A DNA stretch of 64,000 bases from Planctomycetota bacterium (GCA_027493525.1 JAOSKN010000001.1:1116001-1180000); one strand, 5' to 3'; shown: positions 1-9,877, numbered from the stretch's first letter. Notes: generated by a model from the sequence alone, not told the origin. Program-made: numbers and translations.

Positions 1-2
1 TC

Positions 3-155
3 CAGGCCGGCGAGGTCGTGCGCCAGCTTTCGGCCAAGCTCGAAGGCGGCGCGCTGGTCCTCACGCGCACAAGCGGCGACCGCCCGAAGATCCTGAACGA
101 CCTCGCGACCATGTCCCCGTCGGTGCTTGAGACGGCGCGCTACGAGAAGAATTGA
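3..155 (+). CDS. C-terminal fragment of an unknown protein (5' end outside window)
   Basis: An open frame enters from the left edge and ends at a TGA at 153-155, giving the last 50 residues of a protein. Codon use is GC-rich at third positions like the neighbouring genes, which supports real coding. The fragment ends in ETARYEKN and has no motif I recognise. It is followed by a 119-bp gap before the first RidA gene. Function unknown. Confidence 0.5.
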   Translation, partial: QAGEVVRQLSAKLEGGALVLTRTSGDRPKILNDLATMSPSVLETARYEKN

Positions 156-171
156 CGCCGCCCGCCCCGGC

Positions 172-200
172 TTGCGTCATGCGGAAAACCCGCGTACAGT
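172..200 (+). promoter_or_regulatory. Candidate sigma70-like promoter of the ridA/ABC operon
   Basis: TTGCGT at 172-177 and TACAGT at 195-200 are separated by exactly 17 bp, and lie 75 bp before the ridA start. Matches to consensus are only moderate (three of six at -35, four of six at -10), so this is a suggestion. The 13-mer covering the -35 (167-179) also occurs upstream of dnaK at 7709-7721. Confidence 0.25.
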
Positions 201-274
201 GCCCTTGCCGTCACGAATACGCGCCATCGGCACGACCGGCCCGCGCAGGCGCCCGACCGGGCGGGAGGCTGTTC

Positions 275-667
275 ATGGAACCCTTCGAGACCATCCAGAC
301 CGAGCAGGCGCCCGCGGCCATCGGACCCTATAGCCAAGCCGTCGTCCACGGCGGACTGGTCTTCTGTTCCGGGCAGATTCCGCTGATCCCGGGCACGAAA
401 GAGCTGCGCAACGGGAGCATCGAGGAAGCCACCGAGCAGGTGCTGAGCAACCTCAAGGCGGTCCTGGCCGCCGCCGGATGCGCGCCCGAGGACGTGCTCA
501 AGACGACCGTGTACCTGCAGGACCTCGACGACTTCCAGGGCATGAACGCGGTCTTCGGCAAGTTCTTCGGCGCGCACAAGCCGGCCCGCGCGGCGATCCA
601 GGCCGCGAAGCTTCCCGCCGGCGCGCGCGTGGAGATCGAGTGCATCGCCGCGCGCAGGGCCACGTGA
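275..667 (+). CDS. ridA: RidA family enamine/imine deaminase
   Basis: This 130-residue protein is a full-length RidA/YjgF/UK114 protein. The family hydrolyses reactive enamine/imine intermediates (such as 2-aminoacrylate from PLP enzymes) to ketoacids and ammonia, as a cytosolic trimer. Family hallmarks are IGPYSQAV near the N-terminus, FCSGQIPL, and the C-terminal ARVEIECIAAR. The PAR motif carries the Arg matching the catalytic Arg of E. coli RidA, and the Glu of VEIE is present. The ATG at 275 is chosen because GGGAGG sits 6-11 bp upstream; an upstream extension has no RidA homology. A paralogue starts 17 bp downstream, followed by an ABC peptide transporter, so it is probably the first gene of an operon. 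Confidence 0.93.
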   Translation: MEPFETIQTEQAPAAIGPYSQAVVHGGLVFCSGQIPLIPGTKELRNGSIEEATEQVLSNLKAVLAAAGCAPEDVLKTTVYLQDLDDFQGMNAVFGKFFGAHKPARAAIQAAKLPAGARVEIECIAARRAT

Positions 668-683
668 GCGCGGAGGCGAAGCC

Positions 684-1208
684 ATGATTCGAGACGCCCG
701 CCGCCATTCCCCGCGCGCGGTTCTCGCGTGCGCGGCGCTGCTGGCCTGCCTGGGGTGCGAAGGCGATGGCGGCGCGGCGACCGCGCCGCCGCCGCCCAAG
801 CCCGCCAGGCCGCTCGAAGTCATCCGCAGCGCCCAGGCCCCCGCGCCCATCGGCCCCTACAGCCAGGCCCTGGCTTACGGCCAGCTCGTCTTCTGCTCCG
901 GGCAGCTCCCAATGCCTGCCGATTCGAAAGAGTTGAAGGACGCGACGATCGAAGAGGCCACCGCGCAGGCGCTGGAGAATCTCAAGGCCGTGCTGGCCGC
1001 CGCCGGCTGCGCGCCCGGGGACGTGGTCAAGACGACCGTGTTCCTCCGGGACCTCGACGACTTCCAGGGCATGAACGCCGTGTACGCGCGCTTCTTCGGG
1101 GAGCACAAGCCCGCGCGCTCGACGGTGCAGGCGGCGCGCCTGCCGGCCGGCGCGCGCGTGGAGATCGAGTGCATCGCGGTGCGGCGCGGGGAGGGGCACG
1201 AACCATGA
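684..1208 (+). CDS. Exported RidA family protein, putative lipoprotein
   Basis: A 174-residue RidA paralogue. Residues 1-25 form a signal peptide (two early Arg, hydrophobic AVLACAALLA) with a lipobox-like Cys at 22 or 25 (LLAC or CLGC), followed by a Pro/Ala-rich linker. The RidA domain covers about residues 48-170 with IGPYSQAL, FCSGQLPM, PARS and ARVEIECIAVR, so the catalytic Arg and Glu are kept. DNA identity to the preceding gene is high (long identical runs around 515-550 and 1050-1077), which points to recent duplication or gene conversion. Export of RidA is unusual because its usual substrates are cytosolic PLP-enzyme products. It overlaps the next gene by 4 bp (ATGA), which implies translational coupling to the peptide-binding protein. 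Confidence 0.88.
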   Translation: MIRDARRHSPRAVLACAALLACLGCEGDGGAATAPPPPKPARPLEVIRSAQAPAPIGPYSQALAYGQLVFCSGQLPMPADSKELKDATIEEATAQALENLKAVLAAAGCAPGDVVKTTVFLRDLDDFQGMNAVYARFFGEHKPARSTVQAARLPAGARVEIECIAVRRGEGHEP

Positions 1209-2941
1209 ACCGGATGATCGCCGTCATCGCGGTGCTGCTCGCGGCGGGCGCGCTCTTCCTGTGGCTTGCCGGAAGCGGCGGGAACGAGGAGTCCGGAAAC
1301 GGCGAGCCGGGCGACATGCCGGCGGAAAAGACGTCCAAGACTCAGAACGGCGGCGGCAACGGGGCGCCCTGGAGCGGCCCCAAGTTCTTCCGCTTCCCGG
1401 TCGAGACCAACCCGCCCACGCTCGATCCCGTCAAGATCACCGACGTCACCAGCCACAGCGTCGCCGGCAAGCTCTTCAACACCCTGCTGCGCTACGACGC
1501 GAAAATGCAACTGATCCCCGACCTGGCCGAGGCGCTGCCCGAGTGGGACGCGGGCGAGTCCAGCTACACCTTCAAGCTGCGCCAGGACGTCGTCTTCCAC
1601 AACGGCCGCGCCATGACCGCCGCGGACGTGAAGTTCAGCATGGAGCGGCTGCTGGACCCGGCCGAGTCCAAGCGCATGCAGATCCTGGAGATCGTCAAGG
1701 GCGCCAAGGCCAAGATTGAAGGCAAGGGCGCGGTGTCCGAGACGCCCGGGCTGGTGGCCGTCGACGAGCACACCTTCAAGTTCGTCCTGGAGCGGCCCGA
1801 TCCCACGTTCCTCCATTCGCTGATCATGGTCAACGCCGCAGTGATCCCCAGGGAAGCCGTCGATGAGGCCGCGCGGAAGGGCAGCACCTTCAGCCAGCAG
1901 CCCGTGGGCACCGGGCCGTTCGCGTTCAAGTCCTGGCAGGCCAATACGCGGATCGAGTTCGTCCGCCACGAGCGCTACTTCAAGGGGCGGCCCCACCTGG
2001 AAGGCATCGTCTTCGAGATCGTGACCTCGCCGCAGATGCGCCTCGACCGGTTCCTGAAGGGGGAGTTCGAGGTCTCCGAGATCCCCTTCGGGCAGTACAA
2101 GGCCCTCGAAGCCAAGCACCCGGAATACCTGAGCCGGAATCCCACCTTCCGCACGAACTACCTCGGCATCGGCATGCATCACTCGAAGGAGGGCGGCGGC
2201 TTCAAGCCGGCCGAACCGCTGGGCACGAATCCCAAGCTGCGCCAGGCGATCAACCACGCCATCGACCGGCGCAACATCTGCGAAACGATCCTGGAAGGGC
2301 GCAGCACGCCGGCGCAGAGCATCGTGCCGCCGGGCATGCTGGCCTACGACAAGTCGCTCGTCTCATGGACCCATGACCCGGCCAAGAGCAAGGCGCTGCT
2401 GGCGGAGGCGGGCTTCCCGGAAGGCCAGGGCCTGCGCCCGCTCGGGTTGCTCTACCGCAACGATCCCGACATCCGCAAAGTCGTCGTCGCGCTCCAGGCG
2501 GACTTGGCCGCCGTCGGGATCAAAGTGGATCTGCAGGCCCTGGATTGGGCGGCGTTCCTGGACCGGCTGGACGGGAACCCGCCGGATCTGTTCTATCTGG
2601 GCTGGGTGGCCGACTACAACGACCCGGACAACTTCCTCTACTGGCTCTTCAATACGAAGCAGTGGGGCGATCCGGGCAACCACTCGCGCTACAGCAACCC
2701 CGAGGTGGACCGCCTGCTCGACGAGGCCCACGCCTCCATGGACGAGGCGAAGCGCGTGGAGTTGTACCGCGAAGCCGAGCGCCGGATCGTGGCGGACGCG
2801 CCGTGGTGCCTGCTGGAGTTCCGCATTAACTGCATCCTGATGCAGCCGTACGTGAAAGGCGCGCGCGAACAGCTCGGCTGCCTGGACGTGGGCGCCGGCC
2901 TGGGCTCGGTGGAGTTCTCGCGCGTGGACTTCGGCCGGTAG
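1205..2941 (+). CDS. Peptide ABC transporter substrate-binding protein (SBP_bac_5, DppA/OppA type)
   Basis: 578 residues. An N-terminal hydrophobic segment (MIAVIAVLLAAGALFLWLAG, about residues 4-23) lacks a Cys, so the protein looks like a membrane-anchored or signal-peptide-bearing binding protein rather than a classical lipoprotein. The rest matches family 5 extracellular solute-binding proteins: NPPTLDPVK, LFNTLLRYD, YTFKLRQDVVFHNG, TAADVKFSMERLLDP, and VGTGPF in the centre. The family captures oligopeptides, dipeptides or similar solutes for import. The start overlaps the stop of the exported RidA gene (ATGA at 1205-1208), and two permease genes follow. The exact substrate cannot be read from the sequence. 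Confidence 0.92.
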   Translation: MNRMIAVIAVLLAAGALFLWLAGSGGNEESGNGEPGDMPAEKTSKTQNGGGNGAPWSGPKFFRFPVETNPPTLDPVKITDVTSHSVAGKLFNTLLRYDAKMQLIPDLAEALPEWDAGESSYTFKLRQDVVFHNGRAMTAADVKFSMERLLDPAESKRMQILEIVKGAKAKIEGKGAVSETPGLVAVDEHTFKFVLERPDPTFLHSLIMVNAAVIPREAVDEAARKGSTFSQQPVGTGPFAFKSWQANTRIEFVRHERYFKGRPHLEGIVFEIVTSPQMRLDRFLKGEFEVSEIPFGQYKALEAKHPEYLSRNPTFRTNYLGIGMHHSKEGGGFKPAEPLGTNPKLRQAINHAIDRRNICETILEGRSTPAQSIVPPGMLAYDKSLVSWTHDPAKSKALLAEAGFPEGQGLRPLGLLYRNDPDIRKVVVALQADLAAVGIKVDLQALDWAAFLDRLDGNPPDLFYLGWVADYNDPDNFLYWLFNTKQWGDPGNHSRYSNPEVDRLLDEAHASMDEAKRVELYREAERRIVADAPWCLLEFRINCILMQPYVKGAREQLGCLDVGAGLGSVEFSRVDFGR

Positions 2942-2959
2942 GCCCGCCGCCGGAGGCCG

Positions 2960-3880
2960 ATGCTAACCTTCATCCTGCGCCGCCTGCTCCAAGCGCTCCC
3001 GGTCATGGCCGGGATCGTGCTGGTCTGCTTCGCGCTGCTCAAACTCTCCGGCGACCCCACGCGAATCCTGGCCGGCGAACGCGCGCCCGATTACGTGCGC
3101 GAGAACATCCGCAAGAAGTGGCGCCTCGACGAACCCTGGCCGAAGCAGCTCGCGTTCTTCGTCGGCGGGCTGGTCTCGGGGGAGCTGAAGAGCTACACGC
3201 ACGAACGGCCCGTCGGCGAGATGCTGCTGGAGGGCGCCTCGGTCACGCTGCGCCTGGCGCTGGGCGCGATCCTGGTCGCGGTCGTCCTCGGCCTGCTCAG
3301 CGGAATCTTCTCGGCGTACCGGCCGCGCTCGGCCCTGGACTACGCCGCGGCGACCGGCGCGAGCATCGGCATCTCGATCCCCGCCTTCTGGCTGGCGATG
3401 ATCCTGACGCTCATCTTCGGCGTGAAGCTGGGCTGGTTCCCGATCGGCAGCTACAAGGCGGGGCGGCCGGAATACCTCGCGATTCCCATCGCGACCCTGG
3501 GCCTGATCACGACGGCGCTGATCGCGCGGCTCTCGCGCAGTTGCCTGCTGGAGAGCCTCTCGCAGGATTACGTGCGCACGGCCCGCGCGAAGGGGCTGAG
3601 CGAAGTCCGCGCGCTGCTGGGCCACGCCTTCCCCAATGCGCTGGTGCCCATCGTGACCGTGATCGGGACCAACCTGGCCGGGCTGATGACCGGCGCGGTC
3701 CTGACCGAGACGACCTGTTCGCTGCCCGGCCTGGGCCGCGTGATCTACAACGCGATCAACAGCCGCGACCATCCCGTGATCCTGGGCGGGTGCCTGTTTT
3801 TCGCCCTCGTCTTCGTGCTCGTCAACTTGGCGGTGGACATTCTTTACGGCGTGCTGGACCCGCGGATCCGGCATGAATAG
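2960..3880 (+). CDS. ABC transporter permease, DppB/OppB type
   Basis: 306-residue inner-membrane permease with about six hydrophobic segments. The first is VMAGIVLVCFALLKLSGDPT, followed by the periplasmic loop typical of DppB. The cytoplasmic EAA-type loop is ARAKGLSEVRALLGHAFPNA, and the C-terminal SLPGLGRVIYNAI matches the family signature. It forms the transmembrane channel with the DppC-type partner, whose start codon overlaps this gene by 8 bp. The start is supported by a GGAGG 4-8 bp upstream. Length and architecture are normal for the family. Confidence 0.93.
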   Translation: MLTFILRRLLQALPVMAGIVLVCFALLKLSGDPTRILAGERAPDYVRENIRKKWRLDEPWPKQLAFFVGGLVSGELKSYTHERPVGEMLLEGASVTLRLALGAILVAVVLGLLSGIFSAYRPRSALDYAAATGASIGISIPAFWLAMILTLIFGVKLGWFPIGSYKAGRPEYLAIPIATLGLITTALIARLSRSCLLESLSQDYVRTARAKGLSEVRALLGHAFPNALVPIVTVIGTNLAGLMTGAVLTETTCSLPGLGRVIYNAINSRDHPVILGGCLFFALVFVLVNLAVDILYGVLDPRIRHE

Positions 3881-4799
3881 CGCGCCGGCCGCGATCGAAC
3901 CCGCCCCGGGCGCCGGCCCCTGGCGCACGCTGCTGCGGCGCCTGCGCCGGAACCGCGCCGCGCTGGTCGCGCTGGTCGTCATCGCCGTCCTGATCGCGCT
4001 CGCCCTGGGCGCGGCGTGGTTCGCGCCGCACGCCTACCAGGACCAGTTCCGCGGCGCGGAGATGAAGCCGCCCGGCACGCGCCAGCTCACGCGCCGGCCG
4101 GGCGAGCTCGAGGAGGCCTCGCGCGCCTTCGTCCTGGGAACCGACGTGAACGCGCGCGACATCCTCTCGCGCATGATCTACGGCGCGCGGGTCTCGCTGA
4201 GCGTTGGGATCCTGGCGACGCTGGTGAGCCTCGCGCTGGGCGTGCTGATCGGGCTCCTGAGCGGGTACTTCGGCGGCTGGCTCGACGCCTGCCTGATGCG
4301 CCTCACCGATACGGTCTTCGCCTTTCCCAGCGTGCTCCTCGCCGTGGCCATCACCGCGGTCTTCGACAAGCCCAGTTTCCTGGTCGTCTTCTTCGCGCTG
4401 GGCCTGGTGGGCTGGACGGGGATCGCCCGCGTCGTGCGCAGCCAGGTGCTCTCCGTCAAGACGCTCGACTACATCGCGGCCGCGCGCGCGCTGGGCGCCG
4501 GGCACGGGCGCATCCTCCTCTACCACGTCCTGCCCAATTGTCTGGGGCCGATCGTGGTGCTGGGGACGCTCTCCGTCGGCGGAAACATCCTCGGCGAGGC
4601 GGGGCTCTCGTTTCTGGGGCTGGGCGTGCAGGAACCGTATCCATCGTGGGGCGGGATGCTGGCCGACGCGCAGGGACATTACCGCGACGCGTGGTGGCTC
4701 GCCGTCTTCCCGGGGCTGGCGATCGTCGCGACCGTGCTGGCGTTCAACCTCTTCGGCGACGGGCTGAGGGACGCACTCGATCCGAGGACGCAGAAGTAA
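3873..4799 (+). CDS. ABC transporter permease, DppC/OppC type
   Basis: 308-residue permease. It has the OppC-type N-terminal segment (ALVALVVIAVLIALALGAAW, about residues 30-49) and then the binding-protein-dependent transport domain with VLGTDVNARDILSRMIYGAR, GLLSGYFGGWLDA and the EAA loop AARALGAGHGRILLYHVLPN. The C-terminus carries LSFLGLGVQEPYPSWG, a DppC/OppC signature. It overlaps dppB by 8 bp and ends the operon at 4799. No DppD/DppF ATPase follows; the next feature is a repeat tract and a convergent gene, so the ATPases must be encoded elsewhere or shared with another importer. Confidence 0.93.
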   Translation: MNSAPAAIEPAPGAGPWRTLLRRLRRNRAALVALVVIAVLIALALGAAWFAPHAYQDQFRGAEMKPPGTRQLTRRPGELEEASRAFVLGTDVNARDILSRMIYGARVSLSVGILATLVSLALGVLIGLLSGYFGGWLDACLMRLTDTVFAFPSVLLAVAITAVFDKPSFLVVFFALGLVGWTGIARVVRSQVLSVKTLDYIAAARALGAGHGRILLYHVLPNCLGPIVVLGTLSVGGNILGEAGLSFLGLGVQEPYPSWGGMLADAQGHYRDAWWLAVFPGLAIVATVLAFNLFGDGLRDALDPRTQK

Positions 4800-4802
4800 A
4801 TA

Positions 4803-4858
4803 GTGAACGGTGAACAGTGAACAGTGAACAGTGAACAGTGAACAGTGAACAGTGAACA
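4803..4858. repeat. 7-bp tandem repeat, unit GTGAACA, 8 copies
   Basis: Eight consecutive heptamers. The first is GTGAACG (4803-4809) and the next seven are exact GTGAACA. The tract starts 4 bp after the dppC stop, between convergent genes. A 7-bp unit is not a codon multiple and shows no coding selection. Copy number is probably variable between strains. Confidence 0.97.
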
Positions 4859-4945
4859 GATATACTGCATCGATTCAGGCGCTACTCAAAGAATCTAACC
4901 ATCTTCTTGATTTCCAGCCGCATAAGCCGATGCCCGCGAATCAAG

Positions 4946-4990
4946 AACTCGGAACTCGGAACTCGGAACTCGGAACTCGGAACTCGGAAC
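4946..4990. repeat. 7-bp tandem repeat, unit AACTCGG, 6 copies plus 3 bases
   Basis: Six perfect heptamers AACTCGG (4946-4987) followed by AAC, ending exactly at the stop codon of mqnE (TTA at 4991-4993 on this strand). It is a second, different heptamer tract only 88 bp from the GTGAACA tract. Both contain a GAAC core. Confidence 0.97.
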
Positions 4991-6187
4991 TTACTCCTCG
5001 ACCTTCCAGTCCAGCGGCCCGCCCGGACCGCGCGAGATGCGGCGGTACAAGTGGTCGCGCTCGACGGGGACGCCGCCGGTCTCGGCGATCAGGTCGTGGA
5101 GGTCCTCGGCTTTCAAGCCCTGCGGCGTCTCGGCGCCGGCCATGTGATAGATCTTCTCCTGCAAGACCGTGCCGTCCATGTCGCTCGCGCCGTAATGGAG
5201 CGCCATCTGCGCGACGGCCAGGCCCAGCATCACCCAATAGCTCTTGACGTGCGGAAAGTTGTCGAGGAGCAGGCGCGAGACGGCGTACGCGCGCAGCTCC
5301 TCCATGCCGCTGGGGCCGTGCTCGACCTTCAGCGAGTTGTGCTCGGGGTGGTAGCTGAGCGGGATGAAGGCCAGGAAGCCGCCGGTCTCGTCCTGGAGCC
5401 CGCGCAATTGCAGCAGGTGGTCCACGCGCTGCGCGGGGGTCTCGTAGTGCCCGTGCAGCATGGTGGCGTTGCTGCGCAGGCCGAGCCGGTGCGCGGTGCG
5501 GTGCAGGTCGAGCCACTCGGCGGCCGTCTCCTTGCCGCGGCAGATGACGTCGCGGAGCGGGTCGTCGAGGATCTCCGCGCCGCCCCCGGGGAGCGAGTCG
5601 AGCCCCGCGGCCTTCAGTTCGGCGAGGGCCTCGCGCACGCCGATCCGCTTCAGGCTCGCGATGTGATAGACCTCGATCGCGGTGAAGGCTTTGAGCCCCA
5701 GCTTGGGGCAGCGTTCGCGAATCCCGCTCAACATGTGCGTGTAGTATTCGAAGGGAAAGTCCGGGTGCAGCCCGCCGACGATGTGGACCTCGGTGGCGCC
5801 CTGCGCGTAGATCTTCTCCGCCTCGGCGAAGACTTGTTCGAGGTTCATCTCGTAGCCGCCCTCGCGGCGGTCCTTGCCCTTGCGGCGGTAGAAGCTGCAG
5901 AAGGCGCAGGAGAGCGTGCAGTAGTTCGAGTAATTGATATGCCCGTTGCTGACGTAATAGACGTTCCGGCCGTGCTTGCGCCGTGCGAACCAGCGCGCGA
6001 GGCGCCCCAGGCCCAGCAGGTCCTTCGCCGCGTAGAGCGCCATGCCGTCCTCGCGCGCGAGGCGTCCGCCCCGGGCGAGCTTCTCGCGGATGGGGGCGAG
6101 TTCGGCGCCCATGGGCGGCGGCTCGGCCGATTCCGGCTTGGTCGCCTCTGTGGGGCGCGCCCAGGGCGCGGCGGCGGCGGCGTTCAT
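4991..6187 (-). CDS. mqnE: Aminodeoxyfutalosine synthase (radical SAM), menaquinone biosynthesis
   Basis: 398 residues. A radical SAM enzyme of the futalosine pathway that condenses 3-[(1-carboxyvinyl)oxy]benzoate with SAM to give aminodeoxyfutalosine. The [4Fe-4S] motif is CTLSCAFC (Cys 90, 94, 97). MqnE-type blocks follow: EVHIVGGLHPDFPFEYY, KAFTAIEVYH, LDSLPGGGAEIL, RSNATMLHGHYE and LQDETGGFLAFIPLSYHPE. The HIVGGLHP block separates it from MqnC. The start at 6187 is the first ATG giving a family-length protein, but Shine-Dalgarno support is weak and an ATG at 6112 is an alternative. No other mqn genes are nearby. It is convergent with the ABC operon, across the heptamer repeats. Confidence 0.93.
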   Translation of the reverse strand: MNAAAAAPWARPTEATKPESAEPPPMGAELAPIREKLARGGRLAREDGMALYAAKDLLGLGRLARWFARRKHGRNVYYVSNGHINYSNYCTLSCAFCSFYRRKGKDRREGGYEMNLEQVFAEAEKIYAQGATEVHIVGGLHPDFPFEYYTHMLSGIRERCPKLGLKAFTAIEVYHIASLKRIGVREALAELKAAGLDSLPGGGAEILDDPLRDVICRGKETAAEWLDLHRTAHRLGLRSNATMLHGHYETPAQRVDHLLQLRGLQDETGGFLAFIPLSYHPEHNSLKVEHGPSGMEELRAYAVSRLLLDNFPHVKSYWVMLGLAVAQMALHYGASDMDGTVLQEKIYHMAGAETPQGLKAEDLHDLIAETGGVPVERDHLYRRISRGPGGPLDWKVEE

Positions 6188-6238
6188 GCGAAAGAGCTTA
6201 GCGCGCGCGCGGCGAATTTCATGCGCACGCCGGGGATA

Positions 6239-6353
6239 AACCACAGAGCTCACGGAGTTCACAGAGGGAAACCCGATAAGCCTGGGCAAGGCGCGGCATC
6301 GCCCTGCCGCACCCAACGAGCATCTCTCCGTGCGCTCCGTGATCTCCGTGGAT
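6239..6353. repeat. Nested inverted repeat with CAC(A/G)GAG units
   Basis: The left arm (about 6239-6267) is built of CACAGAG/CACGGAG words. The right arm (about 6324-6353) is its approximate reverse complement (CTCCGTG words, a few mismatches). The centre holds a perfect 6-bp stem hairpin, GCGGCA-TCGCCC-TGCCGC, at 6293-6310. The whole unit of about 115 bp could fold as one long stem with a GC-rich tip. It occupies most of the gap between mqnE and the glutaredoxin-like gene. It resembles a REP/MITE-like non-coding repeat rather than a gene. Confidence 0.75.
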
Positions 6354-6362
6354 AATAAGGAT

Positions 6363-6653
6363 TCAGTTCGCGCCGAATACGCGCGCGTGGGGTCGCGGGA
6401 GGTCGCCGTCTTCCCAGCGTTTGTACAGGACGCGGAGCTTCTTGAGGCCGATGTGATGGCGCGCGGCTTCCTGCCCGTCGATCAGCAGGACGGGAATCTC
6501 GAAGCGGTAAGCTTCCCAGAGCTTGGGATCCTGCGAGACGTCCACGGTTTCCAATTCGACGGGGCACTCTTTGGCGAATTCCTGGATCGCGGCCTTGGCT
6601 TCTTCGCAGAGCGGGCAGTCGGGTTTCGAATAGAGCTTGAGTTTCCAGGCCAT
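6363..6653 (-). CDS. Glutaredoxin-like thiol protein (DUF836 type)
   Basis: 96-residue thioredoxin-fold protein. LKLYSKPDCPLCEEAK near the N-terminus holds a CPLC redox motif, IPVLLIDG is the cis-Pro strand, and GLKKLRVLYKRW closes the fold. Small glutaredoxin-like proteins of this type catalyse or sense thiol-disulfide exchange in the cytosol; the partner is unknown. The start is supported by GGGAG about 10 bp upstream. It is divergent from mutM across 173 bp. The DUF836 assignment is by motif and size only. Confidence 0.85.
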   Translation of the reverse strand: MAWKLKLYSKPDCPLCEEAKAAIQEFAKECPVELETVDVSQDPKLWEAYRFEIPVLLIDGQEAARHHIGLKKLRVLYKRWEDGDLPRPHARVFGAN

Positions 6654-6826
6654 GGGGCCAATCTCCCTCGACGAAGAGAACAGCCAAGACTTTCAATAAG
6701 AGCTCGCACATCTGCGATTCGGACGCCCGCGCCTGAAATTCCCTGGGCAGCGCTTGCGGAATGGCGCGGAGTCCGCGAGAACTTAGCCAATCTACCGGAC
6801 CCACCGAATCAGGTAAAGACGGAATC

Positions 6827-7663
6827 ATGCCCGAACTGCCCGAAGTCGAGAGCGTCGTCCGCGCGCTGAGTCCTCTCCTGACCGCACGGTCGATAAAAAA
6901 CGCCCGGATCCTGAACCGCTCGACGGTCGGCGGCTCGCCGGAGCCGCTCGCCCGCATCCGCGGCCTGCCCTTCGAGGCCGTGCGCCGGCAGGGGAAGTAC
7001 ATCTGGATCGACGCCGGCGCGCGGGCGCTGGTGATCCACCTGCGCATGACTGGCTGGCTCGGCGTGCTGGAACGCGAGGAACTCCGGCGCCGGCGCGATC
7101 CGTACGTCCGCGTGTGCCTGGACCTCGAACCGCGCGCGGGCGGACGCGCGGAGGTCCTGGTCTTTCGCGACATCCGCAAGTTCGGGCGGATCTGGTGCGG
7201 CAAGCCGGAAGTCCTGGCGCGGCTCAAGGCGCTGGCGAAGCTCGGCCCGGACCCGCTCGAACTCGAGGCCGAGGCGTTCGTCGCGCGCCTGCGGGCGAAA
7301 CGCGGGCGGCTCAAGAGCCTGCTGCTCGACCAGACCTTTCTCGCCGGCGTGGGCAACATCTATGCCGACGAGGCGTTGTTCCAGGCGCGCCTGCATCCCT
7401 TGCGCGAGGCCTCGCGCGTCTCGCGGCCCGTCGCGCGCGAACTCCACGCGGCCGTGCAGGACGTGCTGCGCCGCTCGATCGCGTCCGGCGGGACGTCGCT
7501 CTCGGATTACTATCATCCGGACGGCCAGCCCGGCTGGTTCCAGCGCGAGTTGAAGGTCTATGGGCGCGAAGGCGAAGCGTGCGGGCAGTGCGGGAACGCG
7601 ATTCGCCGCATCGTGATCGGGCAGCGCGGCTCATGGTTCTGCCCACGCTGCCAGCGGCGTTGA
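6827..7663 (+). CDS. mutM: Formamidopyrimidine-DNA glycosylase (Fpg)
   Basis: 278 residues, normal length for Fpg. It removes oxidised purines (8-oxoG, FapyG) from DNA and nicks by beta,delta-elimination. The start is fixed by the obligatory PELPEV after Met, since the N-terminal Pro is the nucleophile and the following Glu is catalytic. Lys57 in RRQGKYIWI is the conserved catalytic Lys. LAGVGNIYADEALF is the helix-two-turn-helix signature. A zinc finger with Cys 252, 255, 272 and 275 (CGQC, CPRC) closes the protein. An upstream in-frame ATG at 6761 would add 22 residues before PELPEV and is rejected. Confidence 0.97.
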   Translation: MPELPEVESVVRALSPLLTARSIKNARILNRSTVGGSPEPLARIRGLPFEAVRRQGKYIWIDAGARALVIHLRMTGWLGVLEREELRRRRDPYVRVCLDLEPRAGGRAEVLVFRDIRKFGRIWCGKPEVLARLKALAKLGPDPLELEAEAFVARLRAKRGRLKSLLLDQTFLAGVGNIYADEALFQARLHPLREASRVSRPVARELHAAVQDVLRRSIASGGTSLSDYYHPDGQPGWFQRELKVYGREGEACGQCGNAIRRIVIGQRGSWFCPRCQRR

Positions 7664-7905
7664 GAACCTGCCGCTGCACCACGCAGATTCGGGCACTTGT
7701 CGTTTTGACCGGCTTGCGTCAATAAGCCCTTATAAGGAGCCGCCTCGCGGCTTCGCGGCGCCGGTGCTTCGCCATCTAACACGCTAAAAACCAAAGAGTT
7801 AAGAGAATAGCCGGACGGGTGCAACTGGACTCCCCTTTGCTTTGTTGGCTTGCGTCGTTCCGCCGAGCGGCGCGCTAAGGCCGCTCCAAGCATAGGAGAT
7901 GCAAG
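7664..7905 (+). promoter_or_regulatory. dnaK upstream region
   Basis: 242 bp without a gene. A TTGACC (7705-7710) and a TATAAG (7731-7736) are present but 20 bp apart, too far for a standard sigma70 promoter. CCCTTATAAG at 7727-7736 recurs upstream of the gene at 42990-43679 (43795-43804). GGCTTGCGTC occurs twice (about 7711 and 7847). No CIRCE element (TTAGCACTC-N9-GAGTGCTAA) is seen. A ribosome site (AGGAGA) lies just before the dnaK start. Confidence 0.35.
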
Positions 7906-9849
<1,944 letters not shown>

Positions 9850-9877
9850 GCCTTGCCGCGTCCGCCTCGAAAGAACC

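Noticed and set aside
7740..7905. CIRCE heat-shock operator upstream of dnaK
   Set aside because: No TTAGCACTC/GAGTGCTAA inverted repeat; only a weak TAAC/GTTA pairing is visible.
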